In this document: piece after piece, positions 23,680 through 35,559 of the stretch | Layout: each line of letters starts with the position of its first letter | How positions within the stretch are numbered: the stretch's first letter is position 1 | Source: Isoetes taiwanensis | Taxonomy: Eukaryota; Streptophyta; Lycopodiopsida; Isoetales; Isoetaceae | DNA: 64,000 nt | Assembly (NCBI GenBank): GCA_021234155.1 | Contig: JAJEKV010000045.1 | Location: 6,316,753 to 6,380,752, forward strand | Reading direction: 5' to 3' | Program-made: the position numbers and the translations under genes | Notes under the pieces: model-generated | Seen by the model: only the letters and a program-made list of their open reading frames with translations | Databases searched by the model: none | Told to the model about the DNA's origin: nothing

Positions 23680-23819
23680 GTTTATTTAACTGTTACTAGC
23701 TTAGCATAAACTACCAAAAATGAGGAAAAAAATTTCCCCTTTTCGAGGTTTAAGGATCCTATCAAGTTAGTACTACTGGGAGCATGGCCAGTGCTTTGCT
23801 CTTGGTCTCCAAGAACATT

Positions 23820-23831
23820 GCTCTGATACCA
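23820..23831 (-). other. Primer-binding site (tRNA-iMet) of a minus-strand LTR element
   Basis: On the minus strand this reads TGGTATCAGAGC, the standard plant primer-binding site complementary to initiator-methionine tRNA. It begins one base after the LTR end GACGTCACA. This fixes the element's orientation, with its internal region towards lower coordinates. Confidence 0.88.
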
Positions 23832-23832
23832 C

Positions 23833-25194
23833 TGTGACGTCCCCTACTCATATACGGTGCACTCACCGTATACAAACAGGAGTTCATCCCCCATACCAGC
23901 TCCATGCTAATATAGGGCCCTCCCACGATCACCTGCAACCTTGAAGAGTTCCATTGGGAAGAATGAAGGGGTCCTTTACCCCTGCCTCCCTCGGGGCCTA
24001 CCTAGTCTGCGAAGGCGTAAACATACATGTCGGTAGTACATACATCAACATCATATGACCATCAATGAAGGATGGTCCTCCACATATCTGCATAGACAAA
24101 GATCAGCACATCACATAGGGAATCCTACCCAAGGCTCGGACTCAAAGGGATGACTGACGGCTTGGTCTCCAGAGTTCATTGCGAGCATGAATTCATGGCA
24201 ATGGATTTGGTCGGGCATAAGAACATGGCATAGGGTTGTCCACTCCATCCGCCCCCCACGTGCACACTTTGCGAGTAGGCTGAAAAGTGTCGGACTTGAT
24301 CAGAGCCGCGGATGCATAGCCAAAGGGCTACTCCCCGGGTCATCATCCCAGTTCCTGGCGGGGCGGTAGGGATCACTCCCTCCAGAGATCTACATGCCGA
24401 CTCAAGGTGACTAGAGGCCACCGCCTCAGATTGACCAACCCACCGGAAAGTGTACACCACTTCATCGGTGTCGAGCCCATGCCTTACCAAGACTCGGGTA
24501 AGCCATTAGGCCTAGTCACAATGATCCCTGGTAGGCCTTACACACCGAGGGATGGATTCAAGAGTCGACATGAACCTCCTTCTTAGCCCGGTCGGCCCGT
24601 TCACCCACAACCAGGTGTGTGGTTCTTGTACACAGGCCGATCTATGGTGTGCTAGAGAGGCTAATCTAGGAGCATCTACTACCAAGCTTGAAGTCTCTAC
24701 CCCCCTTCCCAATACAAGGAGTTCACAGAGATACATCATCCATATACATCACAGAAGAACTAAAGAACATAGAAGATCTAATCTATATCATAGAGTTAGG
24801 TTCTTTAGTTAGAGTCTGGGAGGCGGTTTTGACTCCTAGAGCAGCCAAAACAGAGCTCTAAAACCCTAGGAACAAAAATGGGCAAGTTAGGGTTCTCCTA
24901 CTTAAATAGGCAAGGGTTGGGGCTTAGGGTTTCCAATTATCCCTTTAGGCATGTGGGATAATTTTAAATGGGCCCACTTGCCTTTAATGGCTAGGTGGCC
25001 AATTGTGCCTACATGGAAATGTGTGCACCTAAATGTGCCCACATGGAAATGGGCAAAAGTATGCTGGTGGGTATCAAAAGCAGGCGTCCGGACACATGCT
25101 GACAGCACTCATATAGCACCCCATATGGCAGCTTGTTTAAGGTGTTACTGGTACTAGCACACGGTAAATAGGTAATCAATAGAAATATGTAACA
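23833..25194 (-). mobile_element. LTR of family A (minus orientation)
   Basis: An LTR of about 1.36 kb lies directly before a tRNA-iMet primer-binding site. On the minus strand its ends read TGTTACAT... and ...GACGTCACA, matching the TG...CA rule with a short terminal inverted repeat. A TATA-like CTATTTAAG lies near 24900-24910. Long stretches (about 24100-24500 and around 24690-24720) are inverted copies of 57.96-58.6 kb, the plus-strand member of the same family. No partner LTR was found on the low-coordinate side, so the element is truncated or its other end lies outside recognition. The upper boundary (25194) is an inference. Confidence 0.75.
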
Positions 25195-25494
25195 ACTCCA
25201 ATTAATAACAAGTGGAATACTATGATAGAATAGTACATCCAGGGTGCTGATCTAAGTGCTGGGGCCGCGTTTTTTTGATACCCACTAGCATACTTTTGCC
25301 CAAATGTGTGCACCTTAATAAATGTGCATGTGCACATTAATAAGAAATGCACATACCTAGCAAGTTGCCCCCTAGGGCTACTCACCTGGCTACACGCCGT
25401 GCGCACACGCCGGTTGAGGGCGGCGTGTGCGGATTTAGATAAAGATGCGATAATGCCCCGGGACCGTTATCTTGTCTTTGAACGTCACAAAAAA

Positions 25495-25741
25495 TGTACA
25501 AAGAATGAAGGAAACGTGAGCTGATGAGGCTCTCCAAATTTGAGATAAAACCTGAGTACATCCGAAGAGGCTCCTGTCTAATATAGTGTAGACCGCAAAA
25601 TCTGAGCCGCACATCTAACTAAATCTAATCCCTACACTTATGTTAACCTAATCATGCCAAGTGTCACCGCCACCATCGACACCTAACATGTGCATGCACC
25701 TAACATGTGCATGCACAATGTTAACCACTAGGTGGTTAACA
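25495..25741. repeat. LTR-like direct repeat, left copy
   Basis: This 247-bp block begins TGTACAAAG and ends GGTTAACA, recurring at 28105-28355 in the same orientation. It contains two ATGTGCATGCAC units and the near-palindrome GTTAACCACTAGGTGGTTAAC. TG...CA termini and the purine-rich run just before the right copy support LTRs of a small retroelement. Confidence 0.75.
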
Positions 25742-28104
25742 TTGCGCTTGCCTAAAAGTTTTAGCACAAAAACATGTATAGACTTTTATAAGACAAGTCC
25801 GACAATTACAACAAGGTGCCAAAAATTTAGGGGTGAAAATGATGGTACCGTAATGGTTTGTTGTGTCGCCGAAAGATGAGCGTGGAGCGTGATGTCGAAA
25901 TTGAGGTCCCAAATAATGTCGATGTTGATGGGCCATAAGTAAGTGGGCTAAAAGATATAATAACTTACCCTCATATCATGGGTAAGTCAAACAATAACAA
26001 AAATCCCACTTCAAAACAATAGGACTATGGGGCCATAAAGAATAAACACTAGAATGCGCACTCCAGGGATCGACCCCTCCTTTTTTTTTTTTTTTTTGGT
26101 CGTGCGTGAGCATGATGGCGTGGCTCCTCCGATAGTAGCGTGGAATGGGCCATAGAAAGAAGCATGAGCGTGGACCAAAGGAGCATGAAGAGCGTGGTCG
26201 CGGGTCGTGGGTCGTGGAGGTTATCACCAAGATCGCGGCCCATGGCGTGGACAAATGAGCGTGGGTAAAATTGCGGGGGAAGCCATCAAAGCGCCCGACG
26301 CCGCGGACCTAGCGTGAAGCATAGCGTGAGCCATAAATAGTGTATCTGAGCCATAGATCTTAGGCGGCCAAATCATAGCCATTGGAAAAAACCCTAGCGT
26401 GAGGCCTCGTGGAAGAAAACATAGGCGCCTTTAAGAAACAGAGGTATTGCAACCGGTATGGCGGCCAAAGGGGCGGATTTCTTGTGATAAAAAGGCAGGA
26501 TCCGGATGGAATAGCATGGAAGAATTGTTATTTTGTCCTGATGTTGCTGGATGTGCGATCGCCGACCGGATTGAGAGGCAAATGCTGCTTGGAACAAACA
26601 GATAGCAATGGGAAGGGTGATTCGATTGGCTTTCCCCGCAGGTTCCGCTGTATCTTGGCCTTATAGTGTGCAAATCTGATTGTTTGGCTTGTTGCTAACC
26701 GTGCTAGGTTACAAATGATTGCAGATGCCAAAAAATGCAATCGCATCGCCGAATTTGAGAGTGTGGCCGGAAATGGCAACCGGATTGAAGGCTAAATTTC
26801 CGCTTGCTTAACACGATGCAAACAAAGGCAAAACCGGAAGTTACTAATCTTGGAGGATGATGCCGAGATATGAGCTGCCGTGAATAGGAACTGAACAGAG
26901 CGATTTGTTTGCAGAAATCGGTGCTGCCGAATAGAATAATGCAGAGGAAAAATCACTGCTTCAACTATGAATAGATAGATAAGCCTCAAGGAACTTGATG
27001 AAAATATTTGCTTCTTTTCGCAGAAATGCATTAAGGAGCCCGAAAGAATCCAACCCGGGCATACCGCTTTGGAAAATGTGAGTTTTACGGCAGCCGGTAT
27101 ATGCTTGACGAGTTTGTGCTTCTGGACTGATGAAAATACTGGCTTGTTTTGCAGATGAACCAGAAACGGACCGGATGCGTGCTGGAAGACTTTGTTGCAG
27201 CCTTCTGAGCTTGAGCAGATAGATGGGGGCTAGCAGAAATGCTGGCCCTCTTAAAAATTCAAGATGAATATTAGGCCGAAATCCTTCTCTTCACATGTTT
27301 TGCCAAAGAACAGAGTACAAAAGGATAGTTATGCGGGAATCCACCGTAATCGGGTCAGCTGAACGCGTGTGAGCTTCAAAGAACAGAGGGCTCTGTGCAG
27401 GTAAAAATGAAGTAACAGCTTGTGAATAATTCATCGTCATATTTGCTTGAATCTGCTGTTATCTTCAAAATAAACAGCCAGAAACTTCAAGATATAGGCT
27501 CAAAGGGGGCTAGCCCAGTGCTGGCCCTCGAAAGATAAACTGAAAGAGAATATTTTTGATGTGCCAGAGCACGATTTTTGAAGAGAAAAACAGAGGGTAA
27601 TGAAAAAAGAGCATGATATTTTGACATTTTTCAGCAGAAGAGAATAGAAAAGAGGATCAAACTTTTTGATTTTTCGAAAATCTTGCGCAGAGGAGAGGAG
27701 CATCACCACCGTAAATCCCCTCATCAAAACTCGTGCTTGCCGCAGCGAGAAAAACGAGTTTTTGAAAACGATTTTTAGAATAAACTAAGGGCTAAGGAAT
27801 TGATTGACAAGGGGCCTCCAAATGACCATTTCAACAACCGGTTGGGCCAAATAAAGGGATTGAAGGGTTGAGAGTAGTGTACAAGAAGTATTCAAGAACT
27901 GATGATGATGAGAGCAAGAAGAACAACAAAAAAAACAAAGAAGGTCAAGCAAGTGATCACGAAATGAACCCTAACCCGGCATAACGGCCCCGAGTTAGTT
28001 TTGAGTTCTTGGCATACACCTCGGCAAAGCAGAAATCCATGATCGCCGAATGCTACAAGGCTGCCATGCTCATGATCACAAAACAAGAACAAGACAGAGA
28101 AAAA
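25742..28104. mobile_element. Internal region of a 2.9-kb direct-repeat-bounded element
   Basis: The 2.36 kb between the direct repeats has no recognisable gag, protease, RT or integrase. It contains a 17-base T run at about 26080-26096, many short frames, and two related segments (near 27226 and 27504) with GGGGGCTAGC...GCTGGCCCTC. No TGGTATC-type primer site follows the left repeat. The layout suits a non-autonomous LTR element (TRIM/LARD-like). A segmental duplication of an unrelated unit is the alternative. Confidence 0.5.
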
Positions 28105-28355
28105 TGTACAAAGAATGAAGGAAACGTGAGCTGATGAGGCTCTCCAAATTTGAGATAAAACCTCGAAAGTACATCCAAGAGGCTCCGGTCTAATATAGTG
28201 TAGACCGCAAATCTGAGCCGTTACATCTAACTAAATCTAATCCCTACACTTATGTTAACCTAATCATGCCAAGTGTCAGTCTGCCACCACTGACACCTAA
28301 CATGTGCATGCACCTAACATGTGCATGCACAATGTTAACCACTAGGTGGTTAACA
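28105..28355. repeat. LTR-like direct repeat, right copy
   Basis: This is the right-hand partner of the block at 25495-25741. Most of the two copies is identical, while the differences sit at small CG-containing or C-rich spots. It is preceded by a purine-rich run (AAGACAGAGAAAAA) that could be a polypurine tract. No 5-bp target duplication flanks the pair. Confidence 0.75.
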
Positions 28356-28904
28356 ATTATTTTGCCAAGATTTAAGTGTCTTTATTTTCCAAGTGCCATT
28401 TCTGTGGTGAAATTTTATTCACTAGCATCCATATTTAATCAAGGACACAAACACATTATAACTATAGTTGCATGATGCAATACCACAACTTAACCTTTGC
28501 AAATGAGAACGTGGCTTATCCTTGTAGATAAAACAAATCTATTAGAAGGGAGGTCTGTAGAAAAATGCTCTCCAGTGCATCCTTAGAAGTATTTGAAATA
28601 CAATAGCTACAAAAATAACTCTTAAAATTATTATATGTACCTGGATGGATATGGAGAATAGATTAGGTTATGAAGAAAGCCTAGAATATTAGGCGATTCC
28701 TTAAGAAATCTTCGAGAAGGAGGGTAGAGGATAAGGCGAATCCATAGTTATGATGCTTAGTGGATATGGCGAATTTTCAAGTGGAGCGAGATTTGTTTGT
28801 AGAAAAGTTGGCTAATTTTATGTTTTTCATCTATAACAGGCCCTACTAAACCATAGCGTCAAAATTTCTCGATACCCTTAAAAAATAGCCTTTTGGCGTG
28901 AACT
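28356..28904. other. Unassigned AT-rich spacer
   Basis: No gene, domain or repeat is recognised between the direct-repeat element and the next LINE. Confidence 0.4.
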
Positions 28905-30159
28905 TTCGTCCTTAAGGGCTACCTCGCCCTAACGCCCGCCAGAGCCACCGCCCTCCGGCCATGGTGAGTCTTCACCCATCTTTAGGGTGGGAGGTGGAGT
29001 TCGCCAAGGATGCCCATTGACCCCTACCTATTCACCATTGTTGCGTAAGCCCTCTCAGAGGCTGCGGAACCCTACTGGTGGAGGCGGTGTCATAGAGGGG
29101 TTAAGGATGGTGGACGGGTCACAACAGATTGAAGTCAATACGCCAATGACTCCTTCATTTTCTTACAAAATGATGAAAGGAATTTATTGAACGTGAAGGA
29201 GCTTTTGGACACATTCTCTATTGCCTCAGGTTGTCTAATGAACTGGACGAAATGTTTTGCATTGTGGCCGTCAGTAGAGCCCATGCCCGCCATGTTGTCT
29301 CACTTTCCTTGGCGAGCGTAGCCGCAGGGCAGATGCTCTAGGCTCTTGGGCATCCCATTTGGCATCAACATTTGGCGGCGCATTTCGAGGATATTTTGAT
29401 AGACCTGCATCGGCACCTTAATTGGTGGAAAGGTGGAAAACTCTCCATGGCTGGCAGGATCACAAATGAATGAAGTCGGTTTTATGCTCAACGATATTTA
29501 TATGGCGCCTATCATCCTTTAAGGCCGAGAGCAAGATCCGGAAAATTTCCTATGATCCGTAAACTTTGTATGGGGAGGTAATGAGAAAGGGCGGTGGTTA
29601 AGGTTGCATGGTGGAAATGTGTGCAGCCCAAAGCCGCTGGAGGTCAAGCATTTTAGACCTCTCTCTCCATGGCAAGGTCCTGATTTCCAAGTTCATTTTT
29701 ATGTCCTCGAGAATGAGCTGGACTCGCCTCGCATTATTCGTGGATATTAGGCCATATGTCAATGCCTCTCCTTTTTCAAGGGGGGCTCCTACGAGCACGG
29801 GAGCAAGTCCACCCATTATTTGTGATTGACGCGAAGTTGTATCCAAGCTAGCATCATCACCATGGTGGATCCCTCTCGCCCGGTGCATCACCTTTGGTGT
29901 TGGCATCTTGATCCTCTGGGTTCAACGCAGTGGACACAAAGATGGGGTCTTGGCAGCGGAGGATTGGTATTTTGATGATACCGGGCGCCTCGGGCAGCTT
30001 CTTTCTGCCAGTTTCGACTTCAGAATGAGATAGTGCTATCCGCTCGAAAGTGGCAAATGCTCACGCGAACCCTCCTCAAGGGATGGGTCGAGTGGCCGTG
30101 GTCATCCCAAGGTCGACCCCTCAAACTTTGTGAAGTCCTATCATGAGCTTCCTATTCAG
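28905..30159 (+). mobile_element. Plant L1-type LINE, 5' part (split by the gypsy element)
   Basis: This 5'-truncated LINE starts inside the RT domain. It continues through frame-broken RT C-terminal and downstream sequence up to the gypsy insertion point, and resumes after 41153. The target duplication TTCAG (30155-30159 and 41148-41152) joins the halves. Removing the gypsy element leaves a continuous LINE of about 1.95 kb. The 5' limit is approximate, and no LINE target duplication was identified. Confidence 0.8.
28985..29290 (+). pseudogene. LINE RT catalytic fragment with YAND in place of YADD
   Basis: Frame-shifted pieces read RQGCPLTP (near 29000-29025), YLFTIVA, then a long uninterrupted run including FIFLQNDERNLLNVKELLD and IASGCLMNWTKC. 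These are hallmark blocks of plant L1 RT. The catalytic box is at 29139-29150, where YADD has become YAND, so one metal-binding aspartate is lost. The element could not have been active in this form. Confidence 0.85.
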
Positions 30160-30160
30160 C

Positions 30161-30745
30161 AGTTAGTCCCGCGGCTCCCCGGTACGTGACTATTCATGCA
30201 TAATGCATGCACTGTGTCAAGCTCAAGGATCCTCGGCCCCACGGGTCAGGCCATCAAAGGCCTCGCTAGAAGACCAAGCAAAGAGACCACGCAAATAAAA
30301 CCTATGGTCAACAACAAGAGGCGCCAGACAAAGTGACGGCCCGCCACCGCCTGGCCAAGGCCAGGATTCTAGGCACTTCAAGAGGCACCGCCAACATTCC
30401 TCAGAATCAGTGCCTCCTTCCGTGGAGCCTAACCGATCGGTCCGAGTGTCTATATTGGGCCCAAGGCCATTGTACTATATATATGAGTAGAGCTAGCACA
30501 TGAGTTTTTAGATGAGTTTTGAGTCTTGTCTCCTTTCAGTTTTCTCTCTATTGTGAGAGCTCATGTATTTTCATCATTGATATCAAGGAAGCTTATCATC
30601 TTTCTCTCATTTGTTCTGTTTTCTTCTTCTTCTTCTCTTCTTGCAAATCCCGCGTGACATAGTCCCCCGGACTCTCCCGTTAGATCCCGCGGGTCCTCAC
30701 CCCGAGGGTTTGTCTTCCAGGAGTTCCCAACCCGGACCCCAAACA
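30161..30745 (+). repeat. 5' LTR of the gypsy element
   Basis: It pairs with 40578-41147. The start is damaged (CAGTTAG where the 3' LTR has TGTTAG) and the end is CCAAACA. It contains ACTATATATATGAG near 30474-30487 as a likely TATA region and a CTTCTT-rich stretch near 30620-30640. No standard TGGTATC primer site follows the LTR end, so the priming tRNA is undetermined. Confidence 0.88.
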
Positions 30746-30869
30746 CCGTAGCTGCCGGGTGCGATTCTATCCTACTTTACGTCGCCGCCATATTCATCCG
30801 TAATTTCGCCCGAGGAAGAACTCCTTTCTCGCGGCCTCTCGCTTGAGCCATGTCCGGCTTAACCGACAT

Positions 30870-32680
30870 GTATGGGCCCTTGCCCCGACATAGAGGCCAT
30901 CTTCTGTCTGGGGCCCCGGCCACCCACCCCTCGTGGTCCGGGCCTCGCCCCAGCCCTCCCGCCCCAAGCTGCAAGACACATTGACTCACAACCCGGCCCC
31001 TCATCACTACATCGTGAGCCTTATCGCTCAACCTTCAACCGTATTACTTTCACACCCCCTGAACATGCCTACATCCATCACTCTTCAGGCCATACGCCTC
31101 TTCCTTCACAACCATCATCTCCCCGGTGGGTACGGCTATCCACATGTTTCCCTTTGCGCCTACCCAGGAATATCCTTTCCCTACGTTTCCCACTTTGCTC
31201 TTCCTCGGTTACAACCTTTATCTCAAAACCACGCTCCAGCTGCCCAGTTTCAACCGCTAGCCACCCCATCATCGTGGTCCTTCGTGCACCATGCCACATC
31301 CAACTCAACCTCCATATCCTCACTATATCAGCCTCTGTCCAGCCCAAAGACTTTTACTCTACCTTCTCACTAAACCGACTTATCCCAAGCTTTGGCAACA
31401 CGAAGGCAAACCGTTAGACCAAAGTGCTCGTGCCCACATGGAAGAATTTGAGGCTCTAGCTGTCCTAAATGGTCATGCGCAACCTCAACTGAAATTCCAC
31501 ATCTTTCCACCACCACCTGGTGGTTTCTCCCTCATCAATGGCTCATGTCCAACAAAAGCCATTGAAACAAGACTCAACCGAAATGCGAACGGCTTTTCGC
31601 TCCTCATTACGGGACCACGGATGATGATCAACTTCATCTCAAGCAACTCAATGAACTTCAACAGAGCCCACGAGTCTCCGCCTCGGATTTTGCGGATCGA
31701 CTTCACATTCTCGCTAAGTAAGCTCAAGGAGTACCCCCACACGTAGCGATTTTGGTCCGTTTCTCCAAGGACTTCCTCCCGCTATTCGACTCATGATCGA
31801 ATACCGCGTCCAAAGACTTTGAGCAAAGCATCAACCTTGTCAATCACTCCGCCAATGTTTCCTCCCGAGGCGTGGCTCTTCAAGAGCTCCCGCTCATTCC
31901 ACCCCGCCATGGTTCCACAAATTTATTTCAGCCTCAACACGCTAATCCACAAATAGATCAAATGCGGTGCCATATTTGCAAATACCAAGGCCATTTAGCC
32001 AATGAGTGCAACTCCACCAATGGCCCGCCTCATTGCAAGCGATGCAACATGTGCAACCATGCCACGGAAGAGTGCACTCGCACTCATCCCACACCGTTCC
32101 GCAACAAAATGGTTTATCAAGTGCAAACCACACCTCAGCCACAATCGCACTATCAGCAGCCACCACTTCAGGTGCATCCCACGCAACTCTATCAGCAACA
32201 GGAGCAACCACGGGGATCCAACCAACGTCCTCCTTTTGATCCTTCTAAAGCTCAGTGTTATCACCGGCCACGAATGGGGTCATACCACCACGGCGGTGTC
32301 CTCAACTTCCACAAGTTCGTGTACAGCTTCCCGCACAAATCGACTGACATCGGTCCGCCTCCCACGGCTTACCAACTCTAGCTTGCTAATGGCAAACAAG
32401 GCCCGCACACCAGTTCTTAAGAAGCCACCAAGAGCGCCTCAAGAATCACGCTATCAACCAGCTCCAAAGAAATCAACCTCACCGATCAACAAGCACAAGA
32501 GGAAATTTTCGCACTTAATCCTCCAGTCCACCACAAATTGGGTTGGTTTAGTTTCACGCCAAACCAAGGCCTCACGCCCCTTGACCATTATTCAATGGCA
32601 CGCAACCCGCCTTTTGCGCTTGACACCATTCCTCATGAGGACGAAAAAAAAGGTTCACTTTGCACTGACTTGAAAAAGCT
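30870..32680 (+). pseudogene. gypsy gag remnant with two CCHC zinc knuckles
   Basis: Proline-rich, frame-broken coding sequence ends in a nucleocapsid segment. CHICKYQGHLANEC (31968-32009) and CKRCNMCNHATEEC (32034-32075) both fit C-x2-C-x4-H-x4-C. Such knuckles bind the element's RNA during particle assembly. A Gln-rich stretch follows. The longest open piece with the knuckles is 31872-32381. Upstream gag frames are split among all three frames. Confidence 0.82.
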
Positions 32681-33079
32681 CATGCCACATGTCATGCCCA
32701 AAGTTCGCCAAAGCATTTTGAACCTCATGCAAGCCGCCATACGGCCGCACATTGGCAAATGTTCATGCCACCACTAGAGCTCAACAAAGACAAGATACCC
32801 CTTCAACATCTCAACCTCCACGCTCTCAGACATATCCCAATATTGCCGCCGAGGTTGACTTACTCAAAGAAGTTGCTGCTTCCCTGCCACGCACTCCCCG
32901 CACCAAAGGGAACCAAGCAGATCCTTTTTCTCATGTACCTCTAGAACTCCAAGAGGAGCTCGCCAAGATCAAAATTCCTTTAAGCTTGGCAACCATTTTA
33001 AAACTCGTCCCCGCTCTCAAGGACCAGCCACCACTCCCAACTGCTTTTGTTGGGGCCGGCTACCTCTACACCCACGGTC

Positions 33080-33330
33080 CATGCCACGGTGGGTAATCGG
33101 CAAGTCAACCATGTTCAAATCGATGGAGGTAGCGCTGGTCAATCTCATCACTGATAAACTCCGCAAACAAATGGGCATCACCCAACTCTTTCGTGTCCCC
33201 ATATGACATCAAATTGGCTAATGGCCATATCACGCGAATTCCTCAAGGCGTCACACCTATTCTTCACATCAACATTGGTGATCTCCGCTTCCCCATGGAA
33301 TTTGGAGTTTGGAAAGTCGGGCGAAGATCC
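33080..33330 (+). pseudogene. gypsy aspartic protease remnant
   Basis: VNHVQIDGGS, with the catalytic D-G-G near 33120-33134, sits in the expected place between gag and RT. Downstream pieces include SPYDIKLANGHI and GDLRFPMEF, which resemble the protease flap and C-terminal strands of plant gypsy polyproteins. The pieces lie in different frames. The enzyme would process Gag-Pol. Confidence 0.65.
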
Positions 33331-34059
33331 AGTGTGACTATGAAATGCTGGTCGGCAGACCTTTTCTCCGCCCAGGCAAAAGTATCCATTACTGGGGCCA
33401 CGGACCAGCTAGTCATCAATCGATGGTCATCTCAATGCCACCATGGACTTGCAAACAAAGTGTGATCATTTTGTTGACAATGCGAAACCCTCTCTCTCCG
33501 GCACGCATTCTCAAGAAGCTCGCATATTTATTGCCGCTCCTCCACCGCGAAGTCTCCGCCATCCGCATCCTAAAAATGCGAATATGCCGATCCTTGGGGA
33601 GAAATGACTCTTGATCAGGACCAGGCTGTGGCTGCTTTGCTTGACCCCACCGGCTCCTGCAATCGAATCCAACGCTGATCACTTTTCGTATGCCGCACCT
33701 CCCCGCAACTCCCCGCTGATGTACACGCCGCCATGAAGCAACCTCTCGCCGGATGAAACCGAAGCAACCCTCTTTTTCACCACGCAGTGCCACGATCCCA
33801 AGAGGCTTCCAACCTCCGCACATATTGTCCGTGATACTGAAGTCATACCCCATATTCAGACTCCGGGTCCAAATTGTGGACGCCGGCAACAATCAACCGG
33901 GTCCCGCATTGTCGCCAATCTTCCGGCTCCTTATCGTAATAAGGGCCGCCAAGTTGCTCAAAAAATTCAAACACATTTTCGCCTGGAGTTACAAAGATCT
34001 TCGGGGAATCAACAAAAGCTTGGGGGAACTCACCATTCCTACCAAATCTGATGCACGAC

Positions 34060-34680
34060 CAGTGTAGCAACGACAGTACAGGCTCAACCCTAATTACCGT
34101 GATCGCGTCAAGGCGGAAATTGACAAACTCCTTGCTGCAGGTTTGATCTATGAGGTCAAACATTCTGAATGGGTGAGCCCCATCGTCATTGCCCTTAAGC
34201 ACAATGGTAAGATCCGCCCTGCGGTGGACTATCGGAAACTCAATCGTGCCACGGAGCGTGATCATTTTTCCACTTCCCTTCACGCTGCACTGTGTTCTCG
34301 AAGAGGTGGCTGGACATGAGATGTACTCCTTTATGGATGGTTTTTTCCGCTACACAATCGATCTCAATCAAAGAATCTGATCAACTCAAGACCACTTTCA
34401 CCACCCCGTGGGGCACTTTTGCCTACAAGGTGGTTCCTTTTGGATTATCCAACTCTCCATCAACGTTTCAACGCATCATGCTCTCAGTTTTTCATGATTT
34501 CATGAAGGAAAATCCCTTCTTGCAAATTTTTCAAGATGACTTCTCTGCCTACAGTTCCATGGCTGACCATTTGGATAAATTGGAACTCGTCTTCCAGAAA
34601 TGTGATGAGTCCGCATTAGTCTCAATCTCGAAATGCACCTTTGCGCCACCTCCTGTTCTTGGTTAGGCCATGTTGTCGCG
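34060..34680 (+). pseudogene. gypsy reverse transcriptase remnant
   Basis: In order: EWVSPIVIALKHNGKIRP and VDYRKLNRAT (34170-34250), DQLKTTFTTPWGTFAYKVVPFGLSNSPSTFQRIM (in pieces, 34380-34480), and a catalytic box reading FQDDF at about 34529-34543. Plant gypsy elements normally have YxDDF, so the tyrosine is changed but both aspartates remain. At least two frameshifts separate the blocks. Confidence 0.88.
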
Positions 34681-34899
34681 AAAGGTATCACCACGATCCT
34701 CCCGCCAAAATCGGGCCAGTGTGCTCAAGGCTCAAGCACCAGCCAATATCAAGGAGACACGCCTTTCCCCGGTAAGGTCAATTATTACTCCACCTTCATA
34801 CCGGACTAGCAGCCATTGCAGATCCCATTCATAAACTCACGGGTGATCGAATCTACCGGGCTTGAATTCCCAGCGATGTCGCTTTCCAAAAGCTGAAGC

Positions 34900-35330
34900 T
34901 TTTGCTTTACTCAGCACCGGTTCTTGTTCCTCCTCAATGGGACAAGCCCTTTCACGCTCATGTCGATGTCTCCGGCGTTTGCTATTGGAGTCGTTCTTTC
35001 TCAAGCATATGATGCGCACACCGACAAACAAACCAAATCGCTACGCCAAATTAAAACTCAATTCTCGGCTGAGCGCAACTATTCTGCTACGGAGCGTGAA
35101 GCTTTGGGTCTCATTTTCTCGTGTCCAACGCCCGGCTATTACCTTTTGGGCAGTCAAATCAAGTTCTTTGTGGACCACCAAGCACTCCTCTATTTAATCA
35201 ACAAGTCCACGCCCCACGGCCGCATTGCTCGTTCCTTCTCTTCTCAAGAATTTGCCCTTTTGAAATCGCTCATAAGGCCTAGCGGCAAATCTCATGTCGT
35301 TCGGATTATCTTTCACGATCCACACAGATG
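34900..35330 (+). pseudogene. gypsy RNase H remnant
   Basis: The frame 34924-35331 contains NYSATEREALGLIFS and YLLGSQIKFFVDHQALLYLI, which match the RNase H domain that follows RT in Ty3/gypsy. The domain degrades RNA in RNA/DNA hybrids. The N-terminal strand with the first catalytic aspartate lies in another frame. Confidence 0.85.
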
Positions 35331-35559
35331 ATCCCTCCACCGGAGTCTCGTGACGCCTTTCCGGGATGCTCTTTTTTAGTCACTAGTCACGAACACCACA
35401 TTGGTTCCATGATTTTCAGCGTGATCTCCTCATGTGCTCTTCCACCGTAAGACGACGCTCTCCACCCGCCACGACAATCCCGTCGCCATCAATTTCTCCG
35501 AGAGGTCCGTGACTACACCATGGTTGCGGGACATCTCTACAAAAGGGTAAGGACACCAT

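Noticed and set aside
22980-23690. CRISPR-like array
   Set aside because: The repeats are head-to-tail without unique spacers and lie in a plant-type nuclear context with no cas genes.
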